Of a stretch of 40,590 nucleotides of DNA, positions 25,801-31,312 are shown piece by piece. The translations under genes were made by a program, and so were the position numbers. The stretch spans positions 1 through 40,590 of the IMG/VR virus record IMGVR_UViG_3300031539_000112. One strand, 5' to 3'. Each line of letters begins with the position of its first letter. Within the stretch, counting starts at the first letter, position 1. The notes beneath the pieces were generated by a model. The model saw only the letters and a list, made by a program, of their open reading frames with translations, did not search any database and was not told the origin of the DNA. The DNA comes from a virus.

Positions 25801-26933
25801 ATGGAACAAATAAAAAGCTAGAAAGAGCTGCGGATGGTAATATGTCTAAAATTGCAAGAGCTATAGGTTCTTTAAATCAAACTTGGCTACAAAGCTTGTT
25901 AGTTAAGCCAGATAAAATAGCCGCAAGAGGGTCTTGGATTGCATTTTACATGAAAGATATAAAAAAACAGGGTTTAGATCCTGGAAACATAGAATGGGAT
26001 GTAAAAAAACTTAATAAGCAAGCCGCTGATTATGCGCAACAACAAGTAGATAGACAGCAAAATACATCAGATGCTGATTTGCAGGGCAGATTTTTTACTT
26101 CAAAAGCTTTAGGTCAATCTGTAGCAAGAAAAGCTCTTTTTGCTTTTTCTAACTTTTTAATAAATCAAAAAACTAGAATGTATAATGACATTGGAGTGTT
26201 GTCTAGTAAGCTTGGAAACCGAGGAGACAAAACATCAGCTATTAAATCACTTGCTGGGTTAATGACAGAAACTTTAACTTTTAATGCAATGGGATATGCT
26301 TTAGGTCAAGCTGTATCTGAAATGTTTTTTGGAGATGACGAAGATGAAGAAGATAAAGAAAAAACAAGACAGAATAGAATTAAAGGCAGAACGGGTAATG
26401 TAGTAAAGGATTTACTATCTCCTATTCCTTTAACAGATCCTTTGGTTATAAAAGGGGTTAATAAGTTAATATCTATTACGAGCGGATCTGATAAACCTTT
26501 TCAGTTTTTTACAAATGACAGAAGAACTTTTAATGAGTCAATGGGAGTTTTAGGGATTCCTGTAGAAAACGCAGAAGTTTTGTTTGAAATGGTAGAGATA
26601 GGTCTTAGTGGCACATACAACGTTGAGTTTATGGGTTCTTTAACTAAAAAGAAGTTAACTCCTGAAGATCAAGATAGGTTATATTTTTTATTTACTTCAT
26701 ATTTAATGTACTCTACGGGTATGGTACCGGCAGATGTTGGGCCTATTATAAAAAAGAAATTAAAACTTCTTAAAAAAGGAAGCGCGGATAAAATAAAGCA
26801 AGAAAAAAAGAACGTATACACTTTGCCTAAAAAGAAATCAACTACAAGAAAAAAACAAAGAAATACTTCTGCTGGCCCTTCTCCGGCTTTTAGTAATAAA
26901 AAAAATAACAAAATGCCTCAATCACCTTTTTAA
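19884..26933 (+). CDS. Giant internal virion protein, LPD38-like C-terminal region
   Basis: A 2349-aa protein. Residues 1-66 contain two related helical units (ILQNIWNQLTSDGMTDSDFGIWKSNF and KVHAYLYKNGHTNSNIEAWSTNV). Residues about 370-400 and 530-555 are amphipathic/hydrophobic (TAITSFSTDVMAGLPGF; KIGMGVASFTSGVV). Residues 680-920 are coiled-coil and linker. The C-terminal part, about 1900-2170 (RALGSIVQFPKQLVPLIATAW; DKIAARGSWIAFYMKD; ADYAQQQVDRQQNTSD; KALFAFSNFLINQKTRMYND), resembles the large-polyvalent-protein domain family LPD38 of phage ejected proteins. A basic Lys-rich tail ends it. It is probably the largest ejection protein. No RNA polymerase DxDxD-type motif was seen. Residues about 872-912 are encoded by unusually GC-rich DNA. 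Confidence 0.6.
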   Translation: MNDEILQNIWNQLTSDGMTDSDFGIWKSNFAGSEEIQTKVHAYLYKNGHTNSNIEAWSTNVGLKKKDNSELTSPEGVLGLNTDGVQIPGSTDGSEVIDEQIIEETPAGVEDEGFDETILENQNKLLKNQNNLDILNSIGFFDSKKPQMETFEEAKLLTSKEGGPERRYQIKDLETGQFSSKKESEIPENILNAIKLYEKANPDVVKKEEVLLTKEDYNNSDTISSEILAENNVSQEDYLKWEKKNTRQEGSVYKFFKTLLPSDEGNQYELEKRQYEKIQSYNASRLNAVTNKLSVNAAAQQLSVNPEEIRRLKQEAKVIQNEFMNVYSSLETAIDSFPTYKDKSVDDDLKKRKDLYNAVNAGGVSEISAGTIELVKTIGTAITSFSTDVMAGLPGFFDQRLSNIGFKKKGFLAGLSSAIKDSGDHLEMDLGETKRPAFQSGKPVMFEGKEFIVDENGTVYDKNSNIRMDGIISDDKIKTIIKRSKDVPKSEINWTGGSLTTNGVSTLVNLYALIRAGGKFNNATGLSKFVKPATAGKIGMGVASFTSGVVNNVEDIRSQLMATGMSENEAMDIAVNAGQAISTLDAVFSGLAGSNTQLLTGFQAIKDEVKNLAIKGGKKFTKKQLIDKGYALAKENAKELFVEELPVYFSEKAINNLVNQKIGNEVLDQKVTWAGVIETGVMTIGATSFLGSTNLLRGNKRKDLVRTLAKDVQDLKKTLDVLVKEGSLTKQEAANAYNEIYNMQSAELKTKGTIKISENVEEAADLLTQRQNLMFQKEGLEGPLKEDIDSRIEDVDAQIKKLQQRDLAQAQAIVDGEKDGERTVEVTKEEAADALKEENQVRLKAGLPAILESKTNIIKKQDELIKDKQDAIQESSTESVDVRQQARDGKKVVERDATGAVTNQTTQENKSQTENKETEIVARERIEQPIRVPKTSMDVNLNPDGSVKSIVKKGTKKSATKVGIKKAGKFILTDVIDVNDGKKAEIPEGVNSPEEVTDIIANKSDNVKEVASAIESEKKRFEEEKNDRNQMTDEGGINEIIGMKFTAESWEQKTGNKPSEDGVSSRWISNKGKSIEDGWVDETTGLTLKKVTDFIKQYPTTEAIKNYQKGDSEISNSIEKLKERFKKLTGLEATDANIGTVMSIDPNREPINVTKEKARTQASKDSTDPNVPDFGKKKGPSAKKILGIEDKKKIEVDEVKGLKDVLRREIKRAKDLLLDQSKRREALATTIKMLADIGNITTKKAAALAKAISGVNVNNASAVLRVTNYVEKVFQNAANVKKLSTANNIKKRINKILNSKKIEANVEASVEQFLRISPELVNDLDLYLEKLSDVFYKLKPTKAQISGIQSDLDGIELINEPDAKIKKFNKRASVNPQAVNINDLDSYSNTALEEQKEKLFDAEKQIFEDLTGLDSKEFNLEEMREMLTSLKPDETPDFENLKIKPGAVKEAVIKAFDKFGALVQGEIDNDTDPLTGEESKMSKEDKVLLQSFLDMDLNSLNPEQQMRALDALVNYATNKTNGGMKRMIKNYEGITKADALSKVKGFVAKKLKFAVGGKLGAEFWASQLSTINSVFESIFVGQGKALRAEQASGFTELKNGAANATKLANDIIDTYSKKFIASEGRFSDGIKNVFKSKAKPKPNGELFESLYNDIERGLFSFMRRTKIGTEIEQKNEFNRRKKLIEDSIKILEKGDSSQQRLAEAYQKAFDKVAKDSETINDLESKVDPINVEAVDFITQEWAKNREALDDVSLNIYNKILGTDLNYTTDVYTKVGETESEVDLGESVFQGQQKTIYDKKTGVLMEATRPNSLPKNSIIDLGFDIAQTRSLEKALTDIYTAPAIQQIKGFVNSEGFKKLIPNENDRNLLKDRIKNFVNLKRKINPEFDQVAGVNVQKVKNLVDYVASLGVSRALGSIVQFPKQLVPLIATAWNAGGKFTAMGVNLLRRSEVQEFLNNSGYAIANRGVANITTLDGTNKKLERAADGNMSKIARAIGSLNQTWLQSLLVKPDKIAARGSWIAFYMKDIKKQGLDPGNIEWDVKKLNKQAADYAQQQVDRQQNTSDADLQGRFFTSKALGQSVARKALFAFSNFLINQKTRMYNDIGVLSSKLGNRGDKTSAIKSLAGLMTETLTFNAMGYALGQAVSEMFFGDDEDEEDKEKTRQNRIKGRTGNVVKDLLSPIPLTDPLVIKGVNKLISITSGSDKPFQFFTNDRRTFNESMGVLGIPVENAEVLFEMVEIGLSGTYNVEFMGSLTKKKLTPEDQDRLYFLFTSYLMYSTGMVPADVGPIIKKKLKLLKKGSADKIKQEKKNVYTLPKKKSTTRKKQRNTSAGPSPAFSNKKNNKMPQSPF

Positions 26934-26936
26934 TTA

Positions 26937-27191
26937 ATGAAACGTTTTGATGAACATGCTTTAATGCTTCAAAGTTATTATGTTATAACCAATCAGGTGG
27001 GTTACAAGCAATTGTTGAATCAAGATACGAAAGTGACATTAATATTTGATCCTACTAAAGAGGGTGAAGACAGGAGCCATGTGTTTAATGATTTGATTAG
27101 TTACTTTGAAGGCACTGAAGAATATGAGAAATGTGCAGAGCTTTTGTATTCAAGAAACTTAATAAATAATTTGTCGCTTCAAAAAAAGTGA
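26937..27191 (+). CDS. Small protein at end of virion operon, unknown
   Basis: An 84-aa soluble protein starting 3 bases after the giant gene's stop. It is acidic/mixed (HALMLQSYYVITNQVGYKQLLNQDTKVTLIFDPTKE; FNDLISYFEGTEEYEKCAELL), probably helical with a helix-turn-helix-like spacing but no convincing family match. Its last 13 bases overlap the 3' end of the oppositely oriented phosphoesterase gene. The tight spacing and coding-like composition support it as real. Confidence 0.6.
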   Translation: MKRFDEHALMLQSYYVITNQVGYKQLLNQDTKVTLIFDPTKEGEDRSHVFNDLISYFEGTEEYEKCAELLYSRNLINNLSLQKK

Positions 27192-28279
27192 GTTAATCTA
27201 GCCACTTGTCCAAGCTCTTTGTGGTGTATAAACGCCTCACAGGCCTTAGGAGCGCCTGTATAGCCTTTTCGTGAGTGCCAGCTGTCAGCAGCCGAAGGAG
27301 ACCTCATGTACTCTACAGTGACTCCTATGAAGTCCTTAGCGTCTCTCCACTTATGTTTCAATTTATGGTGTATATGGTGTAGATACCAGTATCTAGTCTT
27401 GGTGCTAGCCCACATATGGGGTTTTTCTTGAGCCATAAGAAGAGGTAAGTTATCCATTTTAGCACCATCTCCATGCTCTAATCCTATTAAAGAAGTTCCG
27501 TATTTATAATATTTTCTGTGAGCTACAGTCACATCAAAAGTAATATCATTCGCATTTCTAAACCATGCCTGTAACGTGTGTGCTAAATGAAACCCTGATT
27601 GATAGTCGTGATTACTCATACTGTGTACCACATCAACAGGAGCAATTAAACGCAAGGTCTCTATACACTCTACGTATAAAGCTAAAGCTAATTCATAATG
27701 CTCCCACCACTTACCATCAGTGTCTTGATGAGTTCCTTTAGTAGTGGTATTATAAACATTATCAATATGCAACACATCATTACCTATACAAAATAAAATC
27801 TTTTCAATTTGAAACCCTTGAGCTTTATTTATTAATCCTTTAATTCCTTCCATTACTCTTTGAATAGCTATAGAGCTATTATAATCTTCACCGGTTTCGG
27901 TAGAGTTGGCATATTTACCAATATGAATATCAGCTGGATTAACAACTAAAAGATGCGGATCTGTTTGTGGTGTTCTTTCTATAGTATGATAAGCTGGAGC
28001 ATATTCATTAACAAAAGTATTTACTTTGTCGAAAATGTCTTTCTCTTTAATCCCTACATTTTCTTTAGTAACAATAGAAAATCTATAATCTCCACCAGCA
28101 CTTTGCCAGTGTTTTACACTAATAACATCGTCTTGGTTAATACCTCTTTCATTAAGATGAGTGGATAATGCAGAGTTGTCGTTTATGTTATCTATTTGGT
28201 TAGCACGAAGCTCACGGATCATATCAACCTCTTCGATTGATAATCTTAAACGTGGGCCTTCAGCCTTTCTAGACTTCAT
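27179..28279 (-). CDS. Calcineurin-like metallophosphoesterase
   Basis: A 366-aa protein with the dimetal phosphoesterase motif series: ADIHIGK (116-122), IGND (165-168), SNHD (222-225, variant of GNHD), GLEHGD (266-271) and HHIHH (301-305). This is the Mre11/SbcD-like superfamily, using two metal ions to cut phosphoester or phosphodiester bonds. Residues 1-100 form an N-terminal extension with an HTH-like stretch. Similar proteins are frequent in marine and crAss-like phages, where the substrate is not settled. It is last in the early operon, and its start overlaps the previous gene by 11 bases. The DNA coding its C-terminus is GC-richer (about 45-58% over 27241-27360) than the surrounding genome. 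Confidence 0.85.
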   Translation of the reverse strand: MKSRKAEGPRLRLSIEEVDMIRELRANQIDNINDNSALSTHLNERGINQDDVISVKHWQSAGGDYRFSIVTKENVGIKEKDIFDKVNTFVNEYAPAYHTIERTPQTDPHLLVVNPADIHIGKYANSTETGEDYNSSIAIQRVMEGIKGLINKAQGFQIEKILFCIGNDVLHIDNVYNTTTKGTHQDTDGKWWEHYELALALYVECIETLRLIAPVDVVHSMSNHDYQSGFHLAHTLQAWFRNANDITFDVTVAHRKYYKYGTSLIGLEHGDGAKMDNLPLLMAQEKPHMWASTKTRYWYLHHIHHKLKHKWRDAKDFIGVTVEYMRSPSAADSWHSRKGYTGAPKACEAFIHHKELGQVARLTHFF

Positions 28280-28463
28280 CTGATAAAGAGTGAATTAAAT
28301 CTACCATAATTTTACATATGTTTTGAGCTTTGATTTTAGCCTGATCATGGTCTCTTTCCATCAAGTCTTCATACAACTCAGTTACAAGGTCGTGAGAATT
28401 ATTTGTCACATAATTTATGTGATTAATCGCATTTATATCGTCTGCTGAAATTTTATGAGCCAT
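28269..28463 (-). CDS. Small protein, unknown
   Basis: A 64-aa helical protein (NAINHINYVTNNSHDLVTELYEDLMERDHDQAKIKAQNICKIMVDLIHSLSDEV). It overlaps its neighbours at both ends: its ATG shares one base with the stop of the 77-aa gene upstream, and its 3' end overlaps the phosphoesterase start by 11 bases. Such coupling supports a real gene. No family recognised. Confidence 0.7.
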   Translation of the reverse strand: MAHKISADDINAINHINYVTNNSHDLVTELYEDLMERDHDQAKIKAQNICKIMVDLIHSLSDEV

Positions 28464-28696
28464 CAGTTATCCATAGATTGTAAAAACAACTTGCCTAATT
28501 GGGGATTAATTTTGCCAATTGCTTTGTAAATATTTTTTGATTTGAGTTTAGTTTCTTTTTTTTCTTTGATAGAAGAATCTATTCCTAATTGAGTGTAAAG
28601 GGTACAATCGATAAAAAGTAAAGTGTCAACTTTTTTTCGTCCTGGCCAAGTTTTGTAGCTAGCAATCTTGTTTATATCCTGGTATTTGTATTCCAT
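28463..28696 (-). CDS. Small basic protein, unknown
   Basis: A 77-aa Lys-rich protein (YKTWPGRKKVDTLLFIDCTLYTQLGIDSSIKEKKETKLKSKNIYKAIGKINPQLGK). The aromatic/basic patch YKTWPGRKK and overall charge would suit nucleic-acid binding, but this is a guess. Six bases before the ATG is a minus-strand TATCTTTA (28702-28709), close to the Bacteroidota -7 box, so a short-leader promoter is possible. Confidence 0.65.
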   Translation of the reverse strand: MEYKYQDINKIASYKTWPGRKKVDTLLFIDCTLYTQLGIDSSIKEKKETKLKSKNIYKAIGKINPQLGKLFLQSMDN

Positions 28697-28715
28697 TTAC
28701 ATAAAGATAGTAAAA

Positions 28716-28979
28716 TTAATTAATACTTTTATTATAAATATGATAAGACATGGATTTATTCTCTTTTTTTAATGAATTTAAATCATAAATAATTTTTTGT
28801 ATTCTAGAAATTTCTTTTAAAACACTTAACAATTCCCCTGTGTCTAACCTGATTCTATCTTGAAGCTTAGATGGTTTAATATAAGCGCAATTGTATATTA
28901 TAAATTGATTTAATTGAGTTTTGTAATTATCATAATATTTGATTTCTTTATCAATATTTTCAATTACATCTTCTTTCAT
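28716..28979 (-). CDS. Small coiled-coil protein, unknown
   Basis: An 87-aa protein, mostly helical with heptad-like spacing (NIDKEIKYYDNYKTQLNQFIIYN; SVLKEISRIQKIIYDLNSLKKE). Its ATG overlaps the stop of the preceding 106-aa gene by four bases (ATGA). Unrecognised. Confidence 0.65.
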   Translation of the reverse strand: MKEDVIENIDKEIKYYDNYKTQLNQFIIYNCAYIKPSKLQDRIRLDTGELLSVLKEISRIQKIIYDLNSLKKENKSMSYHIYNKSIN

Positions 28980-29296
28980 TTATCTTTTATATATTTTTTT
29001 TTTAACATTAAATCTAGATAATAATCCATGCTAATAAATTTTAAATCTGAAAGAGTTATATAATTTCCAGATTCTTTAACAATTTGAACAGCAAACGTAA
29101 TAGCTTCATTGTTGTAATGAACTAATCCTCCTAAAAAATATGGATACCTAGACTTAGGTTTGTAGTCAAATACATTTTCTTCAAGAAATATAACTATATG
29201 CGCAGCCAAAGCCCTGTCGATATTTTCCAATGCTTCCAAAAAATCATCTTCAACATCATAACCTTTATCCTTTATATATTTCTGTTCTAAACCCAT
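28976..29296 (-). CDS. Small protein, unknown
   Basis: A 106-aa acidic protein (KDKGYDVEDDFLEALENIDRALAAHIVIFLEENVFDYKPKSRYPYFLGGLVHYNNEAITFAVQIVKESG). The only ATG puts its first 32 bases inside the 3' end of the nuclease gene, an unusually long but plausible coupling overlap. No family recognised. Confidence 0.6.
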   Translation of the reverse strand: MGLEQKYIKDKGYDVEDDFLEALENIDRALAAHIVIFLEENVFDYKPKSRYPYFLGGLVHYNNEAITFAVQIVKESGNYITLSDLKFISMDYYLDLMLKKKYIKDK

Positions 29297-29504
29297 AGCT
29301 TTCTAATTCTTTTAATCTATATTGTTGTAATCTTGATAATCGACCTTTGTGTGTTTTAATTTCTGAAAACAAAACCTCACAGTTTTTAGGCAATGCCACA
29401 AGATCAGGAATGCCATTCTTATTAGTCTTAATTAATTTCAAAACATAATAACCCTCAGCTTCTAGTTCTTTAATTCTTTTATATTGTATTTGCTGCTCTG
29501 TCAT
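29265..29504 (-). CDS. VRR-NUC domain nuclease
   Basis: A 79-aa single-domain protein of the PD-(D/E)XK fold: an N-terminal helix (EQQIQYKRIKELEAEGYYVLKLI), the motif GIPDLVAL (31-38, catalytic D34), then VLFSEIKTHKG (44-54, E48 and K50), and LSRLQQYRLKELESYG (56-71). This is the standard VRR-NUC layout, the family of stand-alone phage nucleases and the nuclease of FAN1. It probably cuts branched or flap DNA during replication or recombination. It sits in the early operon downstream of the helicase and winged-helix genes. Confidence 0.88.
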   Translation of the reverse strand: MTEQQIQYKRIKELEAEGYYVLKLIKTNKNGIPDLVALPKNCEVLFSEIKTHKGRLSRLQQYRLKELESYGFRTEIYKG

Positions 29505-29515
29505 TAATATTTTTT

Positions 29516-29653
29516 CTATAAAGATACATCATCCCATAAATTATTTTCTGTCAAATAAACAGGATTCATCATTGGAATCCACATAAGCTTTGGTCTACCA
29601 TAAACCCACTGAGTATAAGAATGTTCTCCTAATATTTCTTTAGTTTCTGTCAT
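29516..29653 (-). CDS. Micro-ORF, 45 aa, between winged-helix and nuclease genes
   Basis: The minus strand from ATG at 29653 to TAG at 29516 encodes 45 residues: MTETKEILGEHSYTQWVYG, RPKLMWIPMMNPVYL, then TENNLWDDVSL. It exactly fills a gap between genes on the same strand and is rich in Trp and Tyr in a folded-looking pattern, so it is probably a real small protein of unknown function. A TATCTTTA promoter-like sequence (29519-29526) overlaps its end. Confidence 0.6.
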   Translation of the reverse strand: MTETKEILGEHSYTQWVYGRPKLMWIPMMNPVYLTENNLWDDVSL

Positions 29654-29658
29654 TTTTT

Positions 29659-30069
29659 TTATATTATCTTGATTAAATCAGCAACTATTTTCCAGTCTTC
29701 AGTTGTGCTGTTATCTTTGTTTTTATATAACATACGAAAAGAATTTATAGCATCATTAATTCTCTGTTTTTTTGTTTTATTCTTATTCTTAAAATTTACA
29801 GGTAATCTATCTGTTAAATCCCATTCTATTACATTTCTTCCTGTTATTCTGCATAATCTTTCGCCTTTTTCATAAATTACCCCTAAATCTCGCAATTCTG
29901 TAAATCTTCCGCTTTGATTTGTTTTAAGATTTTTGTCATTAAAAACTTCTGAAGCTGTGCAGGGAGCATAATTAAAAATTGACTCATATACTTGTAATCT
30001 TCTTTTACTCAACAACCCTTCTTGTTTAATTTTATTAAAGCATTCTATTGATGTTTTTCTTGTATTCAT
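29659..30069 (-). CDS. Winged-helix DNA-binding protein
   Basis: A 136-aa protein. Residues 19-75 fit a winged helix: LLSKRRLQVYESIFNYAPCTASEVFND, then NQSGRFTELRDLGVIYEKGERLCRITGRNVIEWDLT, where the RF-x-EL-x-DLG-x-I stretch is the recognition helix and wing. Similar domains occur beside helicases and nucleases in phage early regions. The C-terminus is basic (FKNKNKTKKQRINDA). It may regulate early genes or take part in replication. It lies 5 bases downstream of the SNF2-like helicase gene. Confidence 0.7.
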   Translation of the reverse strand: MNTRKTSIECFNKIKQEGLLSKRRLQVYESIFNYAPCTASEVFNDKNLKTNQSGRFTELRDLGVIYEKGERLCRITGRNVIEWDLTDRLPVNFKNKNKTKKQRINDAINSFRMLYKNKDNSTTEDWKIVADLIKII

Positions 30070-30074
30070 GTTAT

Positions 30075-31310
30075 TTAATTTAGAATTAATAAATCTCTTC
30101 TAAAATGATTAAGAGTATAATCTTTCTTGTTAATTACTGTTTTATAGATTTGATGTTCTATCCCATTTTCAGCAAATATCCAATAAATTTTATTATACTT
30201 TCTATCTTTAGTAGTCATCCTATCTCTTGATTGCCAGTAGCTTATCGCACTAAAATCTATATTATAATACACAAGAGCTTCAGCTTCTTTAAGGCTTATT
30301 CCTTCTCTTCCTGCAACAATCTGTAAAGCAATAGACTTGTCAGTGTTTTTAAATTCTTCTAAATCATCAGTAACATTATCTCCAAATATATTTTTAATTG
30401 CATCAAGCTCTTTTTTAAATTTATAAAAAATAGCAATTTTTTTACCTTCAAAATAAGCTTTTACAAAATAAGCTTTACTTAAATCAGTTACCTCAGAATT
30501 CCCGCTTTCAAATTTTACAGTTCCTGAATATAATTGATGTATTTTAGACATAAGCTTAACGGCTGTATCAGCTAACACTACTTCGTTTTCTCCCTCTAAT
30601 ATTCTATCTTTTTTTAACCTAACAATCATTCGGTGGGTTTGAGGAGCAATTTCAACAGTCAAAATCTCTTCCATTACCTCTGTTTTAAACCCCGCTTCTT
30701 TTTGTGTAAAAGAAATTGTGTAATCTTCCATCATGTCAAGTACGTCAATAGATGCATCAGAATAATCATTAATACTTATTGGCCCAATCTTTTTTTGAGT
30801 AACATTTACATATTCTTTTGCAAAATGATAAAAATTCTTGTATTGACTAAAAGGACTTCCCGGTATAGCATAAACTTGGTGATACATTTGAGAGTAAGAT
30901 TCAGGTGTTGGAGTTCCAGATAATAAAATTACATAAGGATTGTTATTTGCTGTAATTAAAGACTTGACTAATTTAGATCTCAAGCTAGGTTTAGGATATG
31001 CCCCCATTCCATGAGCTTCATCACATATTATAACATCGTAAGGGCAACAATCTATTTTATGAAGCGACTCGTAGTTAATAATATTAATGCTAAAATCAGG
31101 ATTGAGTAAGTTGTAGTCATCTTGTATACTTGATATTGCTTTCTTTTTAGTAATAAATAAGACGTTAGAAACAGCAAGAGTCTTACTAATACTCAAACTC
31201 GTAAGCGTCTTGCCAGTCCTAACTTCCATGGCAAGATAAACAAATTTATGCTCTTTTAAAACATTTACACCTAATCTAACAATCTCTTTTTGATAATCTC
31301 TTAATTCCAT
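30075..31310 (-). CDS. SNF2-like DNA helicase/translocase
   Basis: A 411-aa superfamily 2 ATPase. It has Q-motif-like LRDYQKEIV (3-11), a Walker A variant LAMEVRTGKTLTSL (26-39), Walker B/DEAH IICDEAHGMG (94-103), motif III LLSGTPTPES (129-138) and motif VI YWQSRDRMTTKDRK (about 358-371). It is compact, lacking the large accessory domains of chromatin remodellers, and matches the small SNF2-family helicases common in phage replication modules, including crAss-like phages. It probably helps origin melting, fork restart or recombination with the adjacent primase-helicase and nuclease genes, and begins 3 bases after the primase gene ends. Confidence 0.88.
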   Translation of the reverse strand: MELRDYQKEIVRLGVNVLKEHKFVYLAMEVRTGKTLTSLSISKTLAVSNVLFITKKKAISSIQDDYNLLNPDFSINIINYESLHKIDCCPYDVIICDEAHGMGAYPKPSLRSKLVKSLITANNNPYVILLSGTPTPESYSQMYHQVYAIPGSPFSQYKNFYHFAKEYVNVTQKKIGPISINDYSDASIDVLDMMEDYTISFTQKEAGFKTEVMEEILTVEIAPQTHRMIVRLKKDRILEGENEVVLADTAVKLMSKIHQLYSGTVKFESGNSEVTDLSKAYFVKAYFEGKKIAIFYKFKKELDAIKNIFGDNVTDDLEEFKNTDKSIALQIVAGREGISLKEAEALVYYNIDFSAISYWQSRDRMTTKDRKYNKIYWIFAENGIEHQIYKTVINKKDYTLNHFRRDLLILN

Positions 31311-31312
31311 AA

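Noticed and set aside
19884-26933. Virion RNA polymerase of the crAss-like type
   Set aside because: No DxDxD/DxDGD catalytic motif found; the C-terminal part looks like an LPD38-type ejection protein.
29712-29719. TATCTTTG promoter box on the plus strand
   Set aside because: It lies inside a minus-strand winged-helix gene with no plus-strand gene downstream; probably chance.
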